A DNA stretch of 64,000 nt from Algoriphagus terrigena DSM 22685 (GCF_000429445.1 NZ_AUBW01000022.1:1-64000); one strand, 5' to 3'. Positions 43,011-52,116 are shown, numbered from the stretch's first letter. Numbers and translations are program-made. The notes: generated from the sequence alone by a model not told the origin.

Positions 43011-44053
43011 CAGTCCTTGATTTGAATAGTGGAACCATCTGTGAGGTACGCGCTGCCAGACACAATTAATGTGGAGTGGCTTTCCAGTCCGGCGAGCACC
43101 TGAACCGTATTTGGAGAAATCTTGCCCAGCGTGATCCGGACCTTTTTTGCCTGCTGTTTGTCGTCAGCGACAAATACATATCCTTCACTTCCGCTGGCGT
43201 CCAGAACTGCCTCGTAGGGAATTTCCCAGCCATCTGTCTGCTCCGTAGGATGAATCAGCACTTTGCCAAACATCCCCGAGGCCAACTTCAGGCCCTGGCT
43301 TTGATTGGGAGAGATCTCCACCCAATAAGCGCCCGTGACGGGATCGGCTGCCTGGCTCTTGCGAATGACTTTACCAGGAAGACTGTCCGAGTTGGAAGGG
43401 AAGATCGTCGCTGAATCGCCGATGGCGATCAGCCCCCAGTTTTGATCATTGACGCTAGCCTTCAGCATCCAATTTCCCTGATTCGCGCCGTTGATCTGGA
43501 GAACCGAAGCTCCGGAAGTAACGAGTTGGCCTGGATTGACAAATTTCCGAAGTACAAAGCCATTTTGCGTGGCGCGGATCTGAGAATAGGAGAGGTTAAA
43601 CTCCGTGGTCCTGAGCTGTTGCTCCGCGATATCCAGCGCTGTTTTGCTGTTTTGGAATTGCTCCAGGGTGGCCACGCTGTCGCGATAAAGCCTGCCAGCG
43701 CGCTCGTGATCCCGGAGTGATTTTTCGTAGGCGAGTTTGGCTTGGTTGAGTCCCGCCTGAATCTCGGTCAGGTCCAGCGTGGCCAGAATCTGTCCTTTTT
43801 TCACCGCATCGCCCTCTTGGACCAAGATGCTGGATACGATCCCGCCAACTTTGAAGGAGAGGAGCGTCTCGTCATTGGTGGAAAAATTTCCGCTGGCGGA
43901 GATCGGCGAGGAAAAGCTACCGGGTGTCAGACGCATCACTTTGACGGGTATTGTTTCACCCTTCGTGACGGGTTGTGGAGCGTTTTCGGATTTGCCACAG
44001 GCGAAAAGTAGCGCCGCCAGCAAAAAGAGCGATAAAGAAGCAAGATGTCTCAT
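43010..44053 (-). CDS. RND periplasmic adaptor (membrane fusion protein)
   Basis: A 347-residue adaptor. A lipoprotein signal ends in LLFACGKSE. The biotinyl-like hairpin is GGIVSSILVQEGDAVKKGQI, followed by a long coiled coil (about 95-150: LNQAKLAYEKSLRDHERAGR) and the beta-barrel and membrane-proximal domain (YVFVADDKQQAKKVRITLGK). It links the permease to TolC across the periplasm. Its stop overlaps the permease start by one base (TGATG), and tolC ends three bases upstream. Confidence 0.93.
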   Translation of the reverse strand: MRHLASLSLFLLAALLFACGKSENAPQPVTKGETIPVKVMRLTPGSFSSPISASGNFSTNDETLLSFKVGGIVSSILVQEGDAVKKGQILATLDLTEIQAGLNQAKLAYEKSLRDHERAGRLYRDSVATLEQFQNSKTALDIAEQQLRTTEFNLSYSQIRATQNGFVLRKFVNPGQLVTSGASVLQINGANQGNWMLKASVNDQNWGLIAIGDSATIFPSNSDSLPGKVIRKSQAADPVTGAYWVEISPNQSQGLKLASGMFGKVLIHPTEQTDGWEIPYEAVLDASGSEGYVFVADDKQQAKKVRITLGKISPNTVQVLAGLESHSTLIVSGSAYLTDGSTIQIKD

Positions 44054-44056
44054 AGC

Positions 44057-45409
44057 TTAATAGGTTTGGGTAGCAAGTTGGCGCTCAAGCTGTGCCATGG
44101 ACTTGAGCAGGTTGTATGAATTGATTGTCTTTTGGAGTGAGGCTTGGGTGAGCTGGTTTCTCGCATCGATGAATTCGATCAGGGAATTGGCGCCTTCACG
44201 AAAACCTCGGTCTACCAGGCGGAAATAAGCGGCGGATGACTCGAGTTTTTTCTCGGCCGACCGGAGTGCAGCCTGATTGGTTTTGACTTCGTTTTTGGTA
44301 AGCTGAAGGTCCAATTCAAGCTTGTCAGACAGCAGGTCTTTTTGCGTTTGGACAGTCTGCAGACCGAGTTCATTTCTGTAGATCTGGTTTCGGTTTCTTC
44401 CACCCTGAAATACCGGCACACTGAGATTAAGGCCCAGTAGCGCATACCTCGAATCCTGGTCAAATGCCCAATCAAAACTCTGGGAGCCCAGATCCGCGTA
44501 GGTGTTGAATTTGGGAACCCAATAGCTTTTGCTGGCTTTGATGGCTGTTTCTTGAATGCTTTCAGCAGTCTGGATCTGCAGGAGTTCTGGGCGTCCGCTG
44601 AGGTCGTCTTCGCCCATCAGGCCGGCTAGCTCCGCCGGATTTGCCAGATGTTCTTCAAAATCCAGTTCGGTATCGATGGGGCGATTGAGGAGAAAATTGA
44701 CGTAGTGAACCGCGTTTTGCTTCCTGCTTTCCGCCTCTATCATCAGCGCATTGATGTTTTCGACTTCACTTTCAGCCCGCAGCACAGAGGAAGGAAGCCC
44801 CTTTCCATTTTCCAAAAGCGACCGGTTGTCTCTCAGGTTTTGTTCGACGAGACCTTTGCTGCTACGGATTACCTCAATGGCGGTATAGGCTGTGCAGAAG
44901 TTGTAATAAGCCAATTTGATGTCCTGGACGAGGTTGGCCCGGTAGATCTTGAGCTCATATTCGGAGAGCAACACCTGCTTCTCTCGGATCTGCTTCTGAT
45001 AGATCAGGTCCGTATTGAGGATAGGCATCGAAGCTCGGAAGCGGGCATCATAGAAATTGTCCGGCAGAAGCTGCTCCGACACGTTTTCCAACTGGGGAAA
45101 GGCGCTGGTTCCGGTGAGTTGATTGAGCGTGGAATAGACTGGATTGAGCAGATCTCCCACAGGAAAGCCAATGGTCCGACCGCCGCTTGCCAGCGTGTAG
45201 CTCGCACCAAAATCGAGTGATGGAAGGAAGAAACTTTTGGCGTCCTTCAGCGCCAGCAGGCTGCGCTCCAGTTCGATGTTCTTTTCCTTTAAAACCAGGT
45301 TGTTTTCCAATCCCTGCCGGATGTATTCATCCAGCACGCCCTGTGCCTTGGCAGCCAAAAAAGGATTGAAAAGCAGATAGATCAGAAAAATCAGTGCTGT
45401 CTTTCTCAT
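44057..45409 (-). CDS. TolC family outer-membrane efflux protein
   Basis: A 450-residue protein with a signal peptide (residues 1-21, ending AAKAQG). The long alternating helical pattern of two OEP repeats is visible, for instance EYIRQGLENNLVLKEKNIEL and LALKDAKSFFLPSLDFGASY in the first half, and QAALRSAEKKLESSAAYFRL with REGANSLIEFIDARNQLTQA in the second. It should form the outer-membrane channel of the tripartite pump and is the first gene of the adaptor-permease operon. An operator-like palindrome lies just upstream at 45433-45445. Confidence 0.93.
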   Translation of the reverse strand: MRKTALIFLIYLLFNPFLAAKAQGVLDEYIRQGLENNLVLKEKNIELERSLLALKDAKSFFLPSLDFGASYTLASGGRTIGFPVGDLLNPVYSTLNQLTGTSAFPQLENVSEQLLPDNFYDARFRASMPILNTDLIYQKQIREKQVLLSEYELKIYRANLVQDIKLAYYNFCTAYTAIEVIRSSKGLVEQNLRDNRSLLENGKGLPSSVLRAESEVENINALMIEAESRKQNAVHYVNFLLNRPIDTELDFEEHLANPAELAGLMGEDDLSGRPELLQIQTAESIQETAIKASKSYWVPKFNTYADLGSQSFDWAFDQDSRYALLGLNLSVPVFQGGRNRNQIYRNELGLQTVQTQKDLLSDKLELDLQLTKNEVKTNQAALRSAEKKLESSAAYFRLVDRGFREGANSLIEFIDARNQLTQASLQKTINSYNLLKSMAQLERQLATQTY

Positions 45410-45432
45410 TATATTATTCGATGTTAATTTAA

Positions 45433-45445
45433 TAAACAGTGTTTA
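45433..45445. promoter_or_regulatory. Probable TetR operator upstream of tolC
   Basis: TAAAC-AGT-GTTTA, followed by AT, is a near copy of the palindrome at 46109-46125. It lies between tetR and tolC, 24 bases before the tolC start, and would overlap the tolC promoter. Two sites of the same type in the two regulatory gaps of one operon are good evidence of autoregulation. Confidence 0.6.
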
Positions 45446-45463
45446 ATGGATGGATAAATTTTT

Positions 45464-46081
45464 TTAGAGTTTATCCAAGATCTTAAAGAACTCTTCCAAG
45501 CCATCTTTTACAATTGTCTGTTGACTCTCTGGGAGCACCACCTCGCATCGTTTGCGGATATGCAGCGATACCATCCCATGTACCGTTGACCAGATCAAAA
45601 AGGTAAGCGCCTCCTGCTCGTGTCCTTTGAAATGCCCGGCGTTGATACAGTCAGCGATGGTAGACCTCAGCGAATTGAATGCTCCTCCGCCTTCTTTCCA
45701 ATGATCGTGCTCGGTATTGCATACATGGTCAATCGGAGCCTCCTTGATAAACATAAGATCGTACATGTCAGGATTTTCCATGGCAAAATCTATATAGATG
45801 CTTCCCATGGCTTTCAGCCGCTCGAGAGGGTTTCTAACCGAACCTAGAACCTGCATTTTTTCCATAAGTTGGAGAAAACCGAGTTGGTGCAAGGCATGAA
45901 AAATCTCGTTTTTATCCTTGAAATAATGGTAGATAATTCCCGGGCTGTATTCGATGTGATCCGCGATGTTCCGAATGGATGTCTTATCGATCCCTTTCTC
46001 CAGAAAGAGGAATTTGGCAGCTGCCAAGATTCGTTCTCTCAATTCTTCCTTGTCTCTCTCTTTTCGATCCGCAATCCCCAT
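45464..46081 (-). CDS. TetR/AcrR family repressor of the efflux operon
   Basis: A 205-residue regulator. The helix-turn-helix region is LRERILAAAKFLFLEKGIDK, TSIRNIADHIEYSPGIIYHY and FKDKNEIFHAL. The remaining three-quarters is a helical ligand-binding domain with a TetR_C-type WSTVHGMVSLHIRKRC. It lies 54 bases upstream of tolC on the same strand. Palindromic sites in front of tetR and in front of tolC are probable binding sites, so it should repress both itself and the efflux operon until a drug or metabolite binds. Confidence 0.92.
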   Translation of the reverse strand: MGIADRKERDKEELRERILAAAKFLFLEKGIDKTSIRNIADHIEYSPGIIYHYFKDKNEIFHALHQLGFLQLMEKMQVLGSVRNPLERLKAMGSIYIDFAMENPDMYDLMFIKEAPIDHVCNTEHDHWKEGGGAFNSLRSTIADCINAGHFKGHEQEALTFLIWSTVHGMVSLHIRKRCEVVLPESQQTIVKDGLEEFFKILDKL

Positions 46082-46108
46082 GTGGTTTCTAATGAACAGC
46101 TAAAATTA

Positions 46109-46125
46109 ATTAAACGGTGTTTAAT
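46109..46125. promoter_or_regulatory. Probable TetR operator upstream of tetR
   Basis: ATTAAAC-GGT-GTTTAAT is a perfect palindrome with 7-base arms, 28 bases before the tetR start. It shares TAAACnGTGTTTAAT with the site at 45433-45447, which supports one protein binding both. Confidence 0.65.
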
Positions 46126-46165
46126 AAAGCAAGCAATCGCTCGAAAATAATTTTCAAAAAGTCAG

Positions 46166-48037
46166 CTATTCGCTTTCCTCTTTCAATTGATCGCTGTCCC
46201 AAGCCGAATCATTCATCGAGAATTTGCGGGAGAGTTCTCCGGAAAGAAGAGCCTCTTGGATTTCGATCTGCTTGCGGATCTTGGAGATGTATTCGGTTTC
46301 ATTGCTCCGGTATTTGACGAGAACTTTTAGCGAATCTTCGTCATATTTTCGAAACTGCGCAGCCAGTCTTTGGACGGTGTGCGCCCGGAATCCCAATTTT
46401 TGGAGCGCTTCCTGTCCCATCCGTATCGAGGTGTCCAAGTGCTCTCTGTAGATATTTTCTACTCCCATCTCCATCAACTCAAAGGCCTCGTAGCGGTTTT
46501 TGGCTCGGATCATGACTTCCAGATGTGGGAAATTCTCATGGCAGAGCTCCACGAGCTTTTTATTAGTCTCGGTGGACCTGATTGCGGAGATAAGAATCTT
46601 GGCGTTCTCCGCTCCGGCAGCGTGCAATAGATCCAGACGGGTAGCATCTCCAAAATAGACCTTGAATCCCATCTTCCTCAAAAAGTCCACTCGGTCGGGA
46701 TCGTAGTCCAAGACGGTAGCTTCGATACCATTTGCCCTCAGAAATCGTCCCATGGTCGATCCGAAATGGGAGAATCCCACCAGGATCACCGTATTTCTTT
46801 CGTCGATCTGATCTGCTTCCGGTTTTGGTTTGGCATTTCTCTTCTCTAAACTCGGGAGGATTATTTTGTCCAAAAGGAGGCTGAAGATCGGCGTGAAGGT
46901 CATGCTGAGCGCTGTGATCGCCATCAGAATCCCAGATGTTGTAGCCGTCAGTATTCCCAACTGAAGCGCGAAGGCATAGGTGACGAAGGAGAATTCCGAC
47001 ACCTGAGCCAGCCCAACCGAAAACCGGAGATTATCGGGAAGACTGAGTTTTCTGGTTTTACCGATTACACCAAGTACAAGAGCCTTGATCAGGATGACCC
47101 CAAATGTGATCGAAAAGACATTGACCGCGTCGGAGAAGATAAGATCGAAGTTGACGGTTGCACCCACCGCCATGAAGAACAAGCCCAAAAGCAATCCTTT
47201 GAACGGATCGAGATCGGACTCCAGCGCGTGCTTGTAGGGTGAGTTTGCCAGGATGACTCCCGCGAGGAAGGTTCCCAATGCCGGGCTGAGGCCCACCAAT
47301 TCCATGAGAAAGGCGATTCCCACGACGATCAGCAGCGCCGATGCTGTGAACAGTTCGCGGAGCTTTGTCTTTGAAACCCAGTTCAAGAGCGGCCCAAAGC
47401 CAAAGCGTCCCAGTAAGATGACCACCCCGATGGCTACGAAGATCATCAGCGTTTGGACCCAGCCGGGCTGATGCTCCAGGAAGCCGCCATGCTCACTTCC
47501 GCTCAATTCCGGACCAGCAACGGCTAACAGCGGCAAGATGGCCAAGATCGGGATCACGGCGATATCTTGCAGGAGCAATACTCCAAAGGACAGCTTGCCG
47601 GTGGACGTGTCCATCTGATTCTTCTCTTTGAGCGATTGCAGTACAATCGCCGTAGAGGAAAGTGCCATCGAAAGCGCCGCTGCAAGACTGATCCTCCAGT
47701 CAATCTCCAAGATCAATCCCAGACCAAAGATCAGCCCTGATGTCGCTACTACCTGCGAAAGTCCGACCTTCAGGATCATCTCCCGCATCTTCCACAGATT
47801 CTTGGGCTCGAGCTCCAGCCCGATCAGAAACAGCATCATGACCACGCCAAATTCCGTGCTGTGCATGATGTCCTGTCCCTGAGATTCGTCCTGGATAAAT
47901 GCGAACCCATAAGGTCCAACTAGGATTCCGGCAATCAGATAGCCTAAAACAGAACCCATTCCCAGCCGCTTTGCGATCGGGACACAGACAATTGCCGCCA
48001 GGATGTAAACGATCGCATTGAATAAAAATCCGTCCAT
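46166..48037 (-). CDS. CPA2-family cation:proton antiporter (KefB/KefC-like)
   Basis: A 623-residue protein. The N-terminal part is the Na/H exchanger membrane domain with about twelve helices (LGMGSVLGYLIAGILVGPYG, VMMLFLIGLELEPKNLWKMR, PALGTFLAGVILANSPYKHA). The C-terminal part is an RCK/TrkA-N nucleotide-binding domain (about 415-535: VILVGFSHFGSTMGRFLRAN, GIEATVLDYDPDRVDFLRKM), plus a tail. It is a potassium efflux antiporter, in E. coli activated by glutathione adducts and controlled by KefF or KefG. The kefG-like gene ends three bases upstream. Confidence 0.92.
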   Translation of the reverse strand: MDGFLFNAIVYILAAIVCVPIAKRLGMGSVLGYLIAGILVGPYGFAFIQDESQGQDIMHSTEFGVVMMLFLIGLELEPKNLWKMREMILKVGLSQVVATSGLIFGLGLILEIDWRISLAAALSMALSSTAIVLQSLKEKNQMDTSTGKLSFGVLLLQDIAVIPILAILPLLAVAGPELSGSEHGGFLEHQPGWVQTLMIFVAIGVVILLGRFGFGPLLNWVSKTKLRELFTASALLIVVGIAFLMELVGLSPALGTFLAGVILANSPYKHALESDLDPFKGLLLGLFFMAVGATVNFDLIFSDAVNVFSITFGVILIKALVLGVIGKTRKLSLPDNLRFSVGLAQVSEFSFVTYAFALQLGILTATTSGILMAITALSMTFTPIFSLLLDKIILPSLEKRNAKPKPEADQIDERNTVILVGFSHFGSTMGRFLRANGIEATVLDYDPDRVDFLRKMGFKVYFGDATRLDLLHAAGAENAKILISAIRSTETNKKLVELCHENFPHLEVMIRAKNRYEAFELMEMGVENIYREHLDTSIRMGQEALQKLGFRAHTVQRLAAQFRKYDEDSLKVLVKYRSNETEYISKIRKQIEIQEALLSGELSRKFSMNDSAWDSDQLKEESE

Positions 48038-48040
48038 GGC

Positions 48041-48607
48041 TTAAGTTCTTTGGATGTAGGGTAGGGAAATCTCGGCCGAGTCACGGAGACTGAGGATCAG
48101 TTCACGGTACTCATCGGCTCTCTGCAAAATCTCGGACTCCGTGCTACGATGTGTGCCAGCCAGATGAAAAGGCGGAAGATAGCGCATGTTGCAGAGGTAA
48201 GCCGTCTGTTCGAAGGGCCTCAGATACTCTTCGATAGTATATCTATTCCTTCCCAGGGAGGAGTAGATTTCTTTAGATCCGCCAGAGGTAAAGGCGTTGA
48301 AGATGTACTTGTTTTTCAGAAAGATCCCACCCGTGCCGTATGCCCAGCCGTGTTCCAGGACCAAGTCAATCCATTGCTTTAGCAGCGGAGGGCAGGAATA
48401 CCAATAGAACGGGTGCTGCCAGATGATGACTTCGTGCTCAAAGAGCGCCTCCTGCTCGGCTTGAACGTTGATATTGAAGTCTGGATAAAGCTCGTAGAGA
48501 TCGCGGACCTGGACGTTTTCCAAGTCTTTGACAGAATCGACCAGGGCCTGATTTGCGTCAGAATGCTCGAATTTGGGGTGGGCAAAGAGGACGAGGATTT
48601 TGCGCAT
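48041..48607 (-). CDS. KefG/KefF-like NAD(P)H-dependent flavoprotein (antiporter ancillary subunit)
   Basis: A 188-residue flavodoxin-like quinone reductase. The FMN-binding start is KILVLFAHPKFEHSDANQAL, then VIIWQHPFYWYSCPPLLKQW (about 60-79) and EHGWAYGTGGIFLKNKYIFN, all hallmarks of KefF/KefG. In E. coli these bind and activate KefC/KefB. Stop to start spacing to the antiporter gene is three bases, so they are co-expressed. A small mono-cluster ferredoxin gene lies 18 bases upstream in the same unit. Confidence 0.9.
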   Translation of the reverse strand: MRKILVLFAHPKFEHSDANQALVDSVKDLENVQVRDLYELYPDFNINVQAEQEALFEHEVIIWQHPFYWYSCPPLLKQWIDLVLEHGWAYGTGGIFLKNKYIFNAFTSGGSKEIYSSLGRNRYTIEEYLRPFEQTAYLCNMRYLPPFHLAGTHRSTESEILQRADEYRELILSLRDSAEISLPYIQRT

Positions 48608-48625
48608 GGTAGTTTTAGATAGGGG

Positions 48626-48859
48626 TTAAGCTCCCGATTTATCTTTGAAATAGTAGCCAAGCGCTCCAGAGGGGCATCTTTTGATTTGCTCGACTAGCTC
48701 CTCCGAGCTGGCGTTGCCGATTTCTATCCAGGGTTTTTTTCTGGGGTTAAAGACCCGGGGAAGTCCTCGGACACAGTTGCCTGAATGGGTGCATTTTTCG
48801 GGTTGCCAGGTGATGACAACTTCTCCGTTGTCGTATTCTTTGGAAGGTGTGGAGCTCAT
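48626..48859 (-). CDS. (4Fe-4S) mono-cluster protein, YjdI-like
   Basis: Seventy-seven residues with the divergent ferredoxin pattern of YjdI: WQPEKCTHSGNCVRGLPRVF (three cysteine-bearing block, Cys 23 and 29) and IKRCPSGALGYYF near the end. The cysteines probably hold one iron-sulphur cluster, but the full set of ligands is fewer than in classic ferredoxins. It heads a gene cluster with the KefG-like and KefC-like genes, which suggests a redox link to antiporter control. The function of the family is not established. Confidence 0.8.
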   Translation of the reverse strand: MSSTPSKEYDNGEVVITWQPEKCTHSGNCVRGLPRVFNPRKKPWIEIGNASSEELVEQIKRCPSGALGYYFKDKSGA

Positions 48860-48934
48860 AGAAAAGTGGTTTTGGAATGTCTAATAATACCAAAATCCGG
48901 GGATTTGTTCCTTTTCCCGGAGGGTAAAAAAAGA

Positions 48935-48965
48935 AAAACCTGCCGCAGTTCCGCAGCAGGTTGGT
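48935..48965 (-). terminator. Probable terminator between the NSS and antiporter units
   Basis: On the minus strand the arms AACCTGC and GCAGGTT, with an inner part of 12 bases, are followed by TTTTCTTTTTTT. It lies between the MetS-like gene and the ferredoxin gene. Confidence 0.6.
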
Positions 48966-49065
48966 CAATTTCCATTTTTTGTTTGCGTGCTCCTTTTCCG
49001 GTTGTTGGGAAAAGAGGCCCAAAAGGCCTTTCAGGATGACCAAAGGCGCCTTATTTGGCCTTCCA

Positions 49066-49098
49066 TCACTTGTGCTGAGCGTAGCCGAAGCATCGGTT
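49066..49098. repeat. Dispersed-repeat-like sequence
   Basis: CTTGTGCTGAGCGTAGCCG and the following AAGC resemble the widespread intergenic TGCTGAGC...GTCGAAGC repeats found in many bacterial genomes, and are related to the outer arms of the element at 8512-8631. It is a single copy here without inverted partner. Confidence 0.4.
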
Positions 49099-49148
49099 TT
49101 CGAGTGATTGCGACATTTAGCTCGTTGCCGAAATTACACGCAATCAAC

Positions 49149-49256
49149 CTATTTTCCGGTCTTGGGTTTTTTCAAAACCAGGTAGAAGCAATAGAATGTG
49201 GCTGTCAGGATCAGACCTTGGGTGACGATCGAGAGTATCAGGGCTGAAGTGTTCAT
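49149..49256 (-). CDS. MetS-like NSS transporter small subunit
   Basis: A 35-residue membrane peptide, MNTSALILSIVTQGLILTAT followed by FYCFYLVLKKPKTGK, with one transmembrane helix and a basic end. Its ATG overlaps the stop of the sodium symporter gene by four bases (ATGA). Small single-helix subunits in this arrangement (MetS of the MetP methionine transporter) are known beside NSS transporters, which is the basis for the call. Confidence 0.75.
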   Translation of the reverse strand: MNTSALILSIVTQGLILTATFYCFYLVLKKPKTGK

Positions 49257-50908
49257 AGCAAGGCTGATTTACGTTTTTGATGAGAATACCACACGATTCC
49301 TACGATCAATAGAAACAGGAGGACAAGCTGGGTACGTGCCATGCTGGCAAAGAACATCTTCTTTTCGAGCATCTCCGTATTTTCAGGATTGAGGAGGATT
49401 TGAGCCTTCAGATCGGTGTGGGAAAATTTCGAAATCAGCGAGCCGTGATCCAGCGTGTACAGCTGTCCGTCCAGCAGATTGGAGATTGCCCCATTCCAGT
49501 CATTTCCCGCAGGAGTGAACAACGCGCCCATCAACACCAGGAAAAGGAGTGTCGGAGTGATGTACTTGATGATCCATTTGTAAGCGCCAGGCACCCGAAT
49601 ATCCGCGCCCCGGGTGATTTCTTCCCATCCTCTTTTCATCCCAAAAATCCAGGTAAAGAGAATCGTCTCCAACAGGGCAAATATCACCAAGCTCACCGTT
49701 CCACCCCAATAATCGTATTCATCAAAGTAGCCGTATTTGAAAAACAACACGGTGGGAAGTCCCATGATCAGCGAGATGATGCCAAAGGAAACGGCTCCTT
49801 TGACTTTGCCCCAGCCAAATTCATCCTGCATGAATCCCATCCACGGCGTACCCATAGCCAGGGATGAAGTGATCCCCGCAAAGAAGAGCAAGCCAAACCA
49901 ACAGACACCCGCCACCATGCCGAAGACCTCCCCCCATTGCTGGAAGAGGTAAGGCATCGTCTGAAAAGCCATCCCGAAACCGGCATTTTCCATTACCCAA
50001 TCCATGCCGAGGAAACCCGCTGCAATTGGAATGACAATGGCACTTCCCAAGACAATTTCCACCGTTTCGTTGGTAAAGCCCGCAGTGACTGAATTGAGTG
50101 CGATGTCTTCGTTTTCCTTGACATAGGAAGCATAGCACTGGATGGCGCCCGTCCCGACCGAAAGGGTGAAGAAGATCTGCCCGGCTGCGGCGAGCCAGAC
50201 TTTAGGATCAAGGAGCGAAGAGTATTGCGGAGTCCACAGGAAGTTGATCGCGTCCCATGCATTGGCCTCTGGGAATTCCGCGGACGCAAAATCTGATCCC
50301 ATCGTCCAGCCCCGGATCGCCAACACGACTCCAAACAGCACCAGGATCGGCATCCCGATCTTCGCGACTTTTTCGATTCCTCCCAGTCCCGCGGAGAGGA
50401 TGTAAATATTCACAGCCATCACCAACACATAGATAATGACCGGTAGCATTGGGATGCCCAGATCAGACCCTGAGAGCGTGACGTAATTATCAAAAAACGA
50501 ACTGATCTCCGCAGCGCCCATCCCGGTGAAAGTTCCGATGACGCTGTGAACGACATACATGAATGTCCAGGACTCGATGTAGGTGTAGTAGGCTACCACA
50601 GCGATATTGGTGAAAATCCCAAATACACCGATGTATTTCCAGATCGGCCTTTTGGCCATCGAATCCAGGATGTAAGGTGTGCTATGGTTTCCAAATTTCC
50701 CACCGAAGCGTCCCACAGACCACTCGATAAAGAGCATGGGAATCCCCATCAGCAGGAAGCACACCAGGTACGGAATGATAAATGCGCCGCCACCGTTCTG
50801 CACGGCCTGCACAGGGAAGCGGAGGAAGTTTCCCAGCCCGACGGCGTTGCCTGCCATCGCCAGGATCAAGCCAACGCGGGAGCCCCAGGATTGATTATTT
50901 GTACTCAT
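49253..50908 (-). CDS. Sodium-dependent transporter of the NSS (SNF) family
   Basis: A 551-residue membrane protein with about 12 helices. The family start is WGSRVGLILAMAGNAVGLGN, with FLRFPVQAVQNGGGAFIIPY and IPMLFIEWSVGRFGG. Helix 6 and 8 regions show FFTLSVGTGAIQCYASYVKE and the following segments. It imports an amino acid or similar compound with sodium. The small MetS-like subunit gene downstream overlaps by four bases, which points to the MetP-type subgroup. Substrate is not determinable from the sequence. Confidence 0.93.
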   Translation of the reverse strand: MSTNNQSWGSRVGLILAMAGNAVGLGNFLRFPVQAVQNGGGAFIIPYLVCFLLMGIPMLFIEWSVGRFGGKFGNHSTPYILDSMAKRPIWKYIGVFGIFTNIAVVAYYTYIESWTFMYVVHSVIGTFTGMGAAEISSFFDNYVTLSGSDLGIPMLPVIIYVLVMAVNIYILSAGLGGIEKVAKIGMPILVLFGVVLAIRGWTMGSDFASAEFPEANAWDAINFLWTPQYSSLLDPKVWLAAAGQIFFTLSVGTGAIQCYASYVKENEDIALNSVTAGFTNETVEIVLGSAIVIPIAAGFLGMDWVMENAGFGMAFQTMPYLFQQWGEVFGMVAGVCWFGLLFFAGITSSLAMGTPWMGFMQDEFGWGKVKGAVSFGIISLIMGLPTVLFFKYGYFDEYDYWGGTVSLVIFALLETILFTWIFGMKRGWEEITRGADIRVPGAYKWIIKYITPTLLFLVLMGALFTPAGNDWNGAISNLLDGQLYTLDHGSLISKFSHTDLKAQILLNPENTEMLEKKMFFASMARTQLVLLFLLIVGIVWYSHQKRKSALL

Positions 50909-50930
50909 TTGGTTGGTTTTAAAAAAAGAG

Positions 50931-50956
50931 AGGGCTCCCTTGTGAGGAGGAGCCCT
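50931..50956 (-). terminator. Intrinsic terminator after the hypothetical gene at 50962
   Basis: The arms AGGGCTCC and GGAGCCCT, with a 10-base loop, are followed on the minus strand by TCTCTTTTTTT. The stem starts six bases beyond the stop codon and lies just upstream of the symporter start. Confidence 0.8.
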
Positions 50957-50961
50957 TGGAT

Positions 50962-51456
50962 TTATTTTGATAATCGTTCGTTGATCAGCTCAGCCCATTT
51001 GGAAGCGAGCAGCGTCTCACCGAGCAAGTCGGAATAGTATTCCTGATTGTAGATCTCCAGATTCAAGGTTTTTTTAGCCGGGTCTTTGAAATATAGCTGG
51101 ATGGTCACTTGCTCTAGAGATTTGCTTGTTGCGGTTGGATTGTCACTGTTCAAATAAGACTGATGTACGACAGCATTTGAGAGTTCTTGAAGTTTTACTT
51201 GGCTTTTCGTCTCATTTTCACCGATTTGGTAATAAACCAGTGTTTTTTTGGTGCTGTCAATGCCTAAGATATAGCGATTTCTCCAATCTTCCTGTACATC
51301 AACCTTTAAATTTAGACCAGAGACATACTGGTTAAACCCGTTTAGAAATTGGGCTTTGGCTTTTTTACTCTTAATAGAATAGGAAATAAACGGCGTAGCC
51401 ACGCCAAGCAGGATTACACTTGACAAGACAAGTGTAGGGATATCAATAGCGATCAT
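50962..51456 (-). CDS. Hypothetical protein with N-terminal membrane anchor
   Basis: A 164-residue protein. Residues 4-26 (IDIPTLVLSSVILLGVATPF) form one hydrophobic helix. The rest is soluble, of mixed alpha/beta type, with KTLVYYQIGENETKSQVKL and IQLYFKDPAKKTLNLEIY. No family recognised. It has its own terminator. It stands between the symporter and another small exported protein gene; the neighbours give no clue to its job. Confidence 0.55.
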   Translation of the reverse strand: MIAIDIPTLVLSSVILLGVATPFISYSIKSKKAKAQFLNGFNQYVSGLNLKVDVQEDWRNRYILGIDSTKKTLVYYQIGENETKSQVKLQELSNAVVHQSYLNSDNPTATSKSLEQVTIQLYFKDPAKKTLNLEIYNQEYYSDLLGETLLASKWAELINERLSK

Positions 51457-51512
51457 TTTTTGGTAGAATAAAGTGTAAGATGTGTTTTGTGCCTAGTGGG
51501 TCAAAACACGGA

Positions 51513-51869
51513 CTACCAAGTGTGAAAGAAATAAAAGAAGGTGATCAATACGTCAAACAGTGCCCTGGACTTTGAAAAGAAGGAGGGCGACAGGTATTGA
51601 CTAAGGGAGGGGACAAAATCTACCTTCCAGTGACTACCGAGAAAGGCAGATACGTTCAGATCCGCCTTGAAGGCCGGGACAGAGGTAGTGTGATCCGAAA
51701 GACTGGAAACCAGCCCAGGGACTGAGACATGACTCAGTTCTGATTGCCGGGGATGCTCACTGGTCGATCTTTTGGCAGCCGGGGGAAATGAAAAAATCGC
51801 AACCATCCCAATCAGCCATGCAAGGCTCAGGAGGAAGGCTGTTTTTTGTTTTTTCATTTTTAGTGTCAT
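51513..51869 (-). CDS. Hypothetical exported or membrane-anchored small protein
   Basis: About 118 residues from the ATG at 51869 (MTLKMKKQKTAFLLSLAWLI); an ATG at 51857 would give MKKQKTAFLL. The first 30 residues look like a signal peptide or anchor (AFLLSLAWLIGMVAIF). The remainder is Ser/Pro-rich and ends in an aromatic FFYFFHTW. No family recognised. The frame extends to 51944 but that part is probably not translated. Confidence that this is a gene is moderate. Confidence 0.4.
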   Translation of the reverse strand: MTLKMKKQKTAFLLSLAWLIGMVAIFSFPPAAKRSTSEHPRQSELSHVSVPGLVSSLSDHTTSVPAFKADLNVSAFLGSHWKVDFVPSLSQYLSPSFFSKSRALFDVLITFFYFFHTW

Positions 51870-52116
51870 CAAATCAACCCCAAATGTACGTGGGGTTTGG
51901 GGAATTGCAAGTTTGGAGGATTGAAAAATGTGATTATCCACCACTTTGCCAGAAGGTTAAAATGGAGATATCCAACAGCGGATAATCGTCAGCAGTCCAG
52001 GGCAGGGAGATTTAGATCGCAAATCTTGTATTCAATAGCTACCGTCAACAAGGAGTATGATCATATTGAAAACTGCTTGGGTCAGCCGTTGCTAGTCGAT
52101 AGCTCCTTGTTGGGGC

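Noticed and set aside
48747..49043. Minus-strand frame of 98 codons overlapping the ferredoxin gene
   Set aside because: It runs through a terminator hairpin and out of frame over the ferredoxin-like gene; no family matches.
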